Below, in pieces: positions 63,701-64,000 of a stretch of DNA of 64,000 nucleotides. The notes under the pieces were generated by a model, which did not search any database, was not told the DNA's origin, and worked only from the letters and a program-made list of their open reading frames with translations. This DNA comes from Campylobacteraceae bacterium (GTDB taxonomy: Bacteria > Campylobacterota > Campylobacteria > Campylobacterales > Campylobacteraceae), in the NCBI GenBank assembly GCA_031284315.1, contig JAITAB010000021.1:1-64000 (forward strand). The letters run 5' to 3'. The translations under genes were made by a program, and so were the position numbers. Positions within the stretch are counted from its first letter, which is position 1, and every line of letters starts with the position of its first letter.

Positions 63701-63895
63701 TTGGGCATCATCTCAACTGTGTTAATGCTGCTTTTTATCGTGCTTTTGAGTGCGGTTTTATACTGTCAAATAAAAATTGTCAGGCGCTCTTCATCGCTTG
63801 AAAAATCTCAAGACGAGAGTTCAAGCTCTCTCAACTCTGCCGTTTGCGCCGCCATTATAGCGGCTGTCAATCTGCACAAATCAAAACAAAGGTAA
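63701..63895 (+). CDS. oadG: oxaloacetate decarboxylase gamma chain-like small membrane protein
   Basis: Single N-terminal TM then 'SSSLNSAVCAAIIAAVNLHKSK'; immediately upstream of oadA; TTG 63701 with SD 'CAGGAG' preferred over GTG 63683. Confidence 0.75.
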   Translation: MGIISTVLMLLFIVLLSAVLYCQIKIVRRSSSLEKSQDESSSSLNSAVCAAIIAAVNLHKSKQR

Positions 63896-63899
63896 TCCG

Positions 63900-64000
63900 A
63901 TGGCGAAAAAATTCATTGATATTATGGATACGACTTTTAGAGATGGTTTTCAGTCTGTGTTCGGCGCAAGAGTACTTATGGACGACTTTTTGCCTGCTGT
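63900..64000 (+). CDS. oadA: oxaloacetate decarboxylase / pyruvate carboxylase alpha subunit (partial, runs off window)
   Basis: 'MAKKFIDIMDTTFRDGFQSVFGARVLMDDFLPA' matches the carboxyltransferase N-terminus (DTTxRDGxQSxxxxR). Confidence 0.88.
   Translation, partial: MAKKFIDIMDTTFRDGFQSVFGARVLMDDFLPA

Overview
Campylobacterota (Epsilonproteobacteria)-type chromosomal segment; taxonomy is inferred from the rRNA and gene content. It opens with a complete rrn operon: 16S, tRNA-Ala(TGC), tRNA-Ile(GAT), 23S with an intervening sequence in the helix-45 region, and 5S. About 45 protein-coding genes follow. They include an orphan beta-class DNA methyltransferase, an NFACT/RqcH-like protein, cdsA-dxr-nhaA, a TRAP transporter, a dicarboxylate symporter, an alkaline phosphatase / ABC exporter / phytase-like esterase cluster, a probable aminofutalosine deaminase, aroQ-pepQ-folK-LOG-mnmA, a clostridial-type secondary alcohol dehydrogenase, frdCAB, lgt, sppA, creD-hemB-argF-UPF0763-hemN-glcF, a GLUG-repeat lipoprotein bracketed by REPIN-like repeat clusters, a DASS transporter, amt-glnK, and the start of an oad operon. 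The observations I rate highest are: (1) a structured element present three times in the rrn operon, directly before 16S and before 23S and inverted after 23S, with compensatory stem changes; (2) composite palindromic (REPIN/MITE-like) elements flanking the GLUG lipoprotein gene; (3) the 23S IVS with a 39-bp internal duplication; (4) an EamA transporter interrupted by a single in-frame TAG; (5) a tiny 25-aa ORF with a strong SD; (6) a His-rich ABC permease next to alkaline phosphatase. All calls come from reading the sequence and supplied ORF track; no database searches were run.
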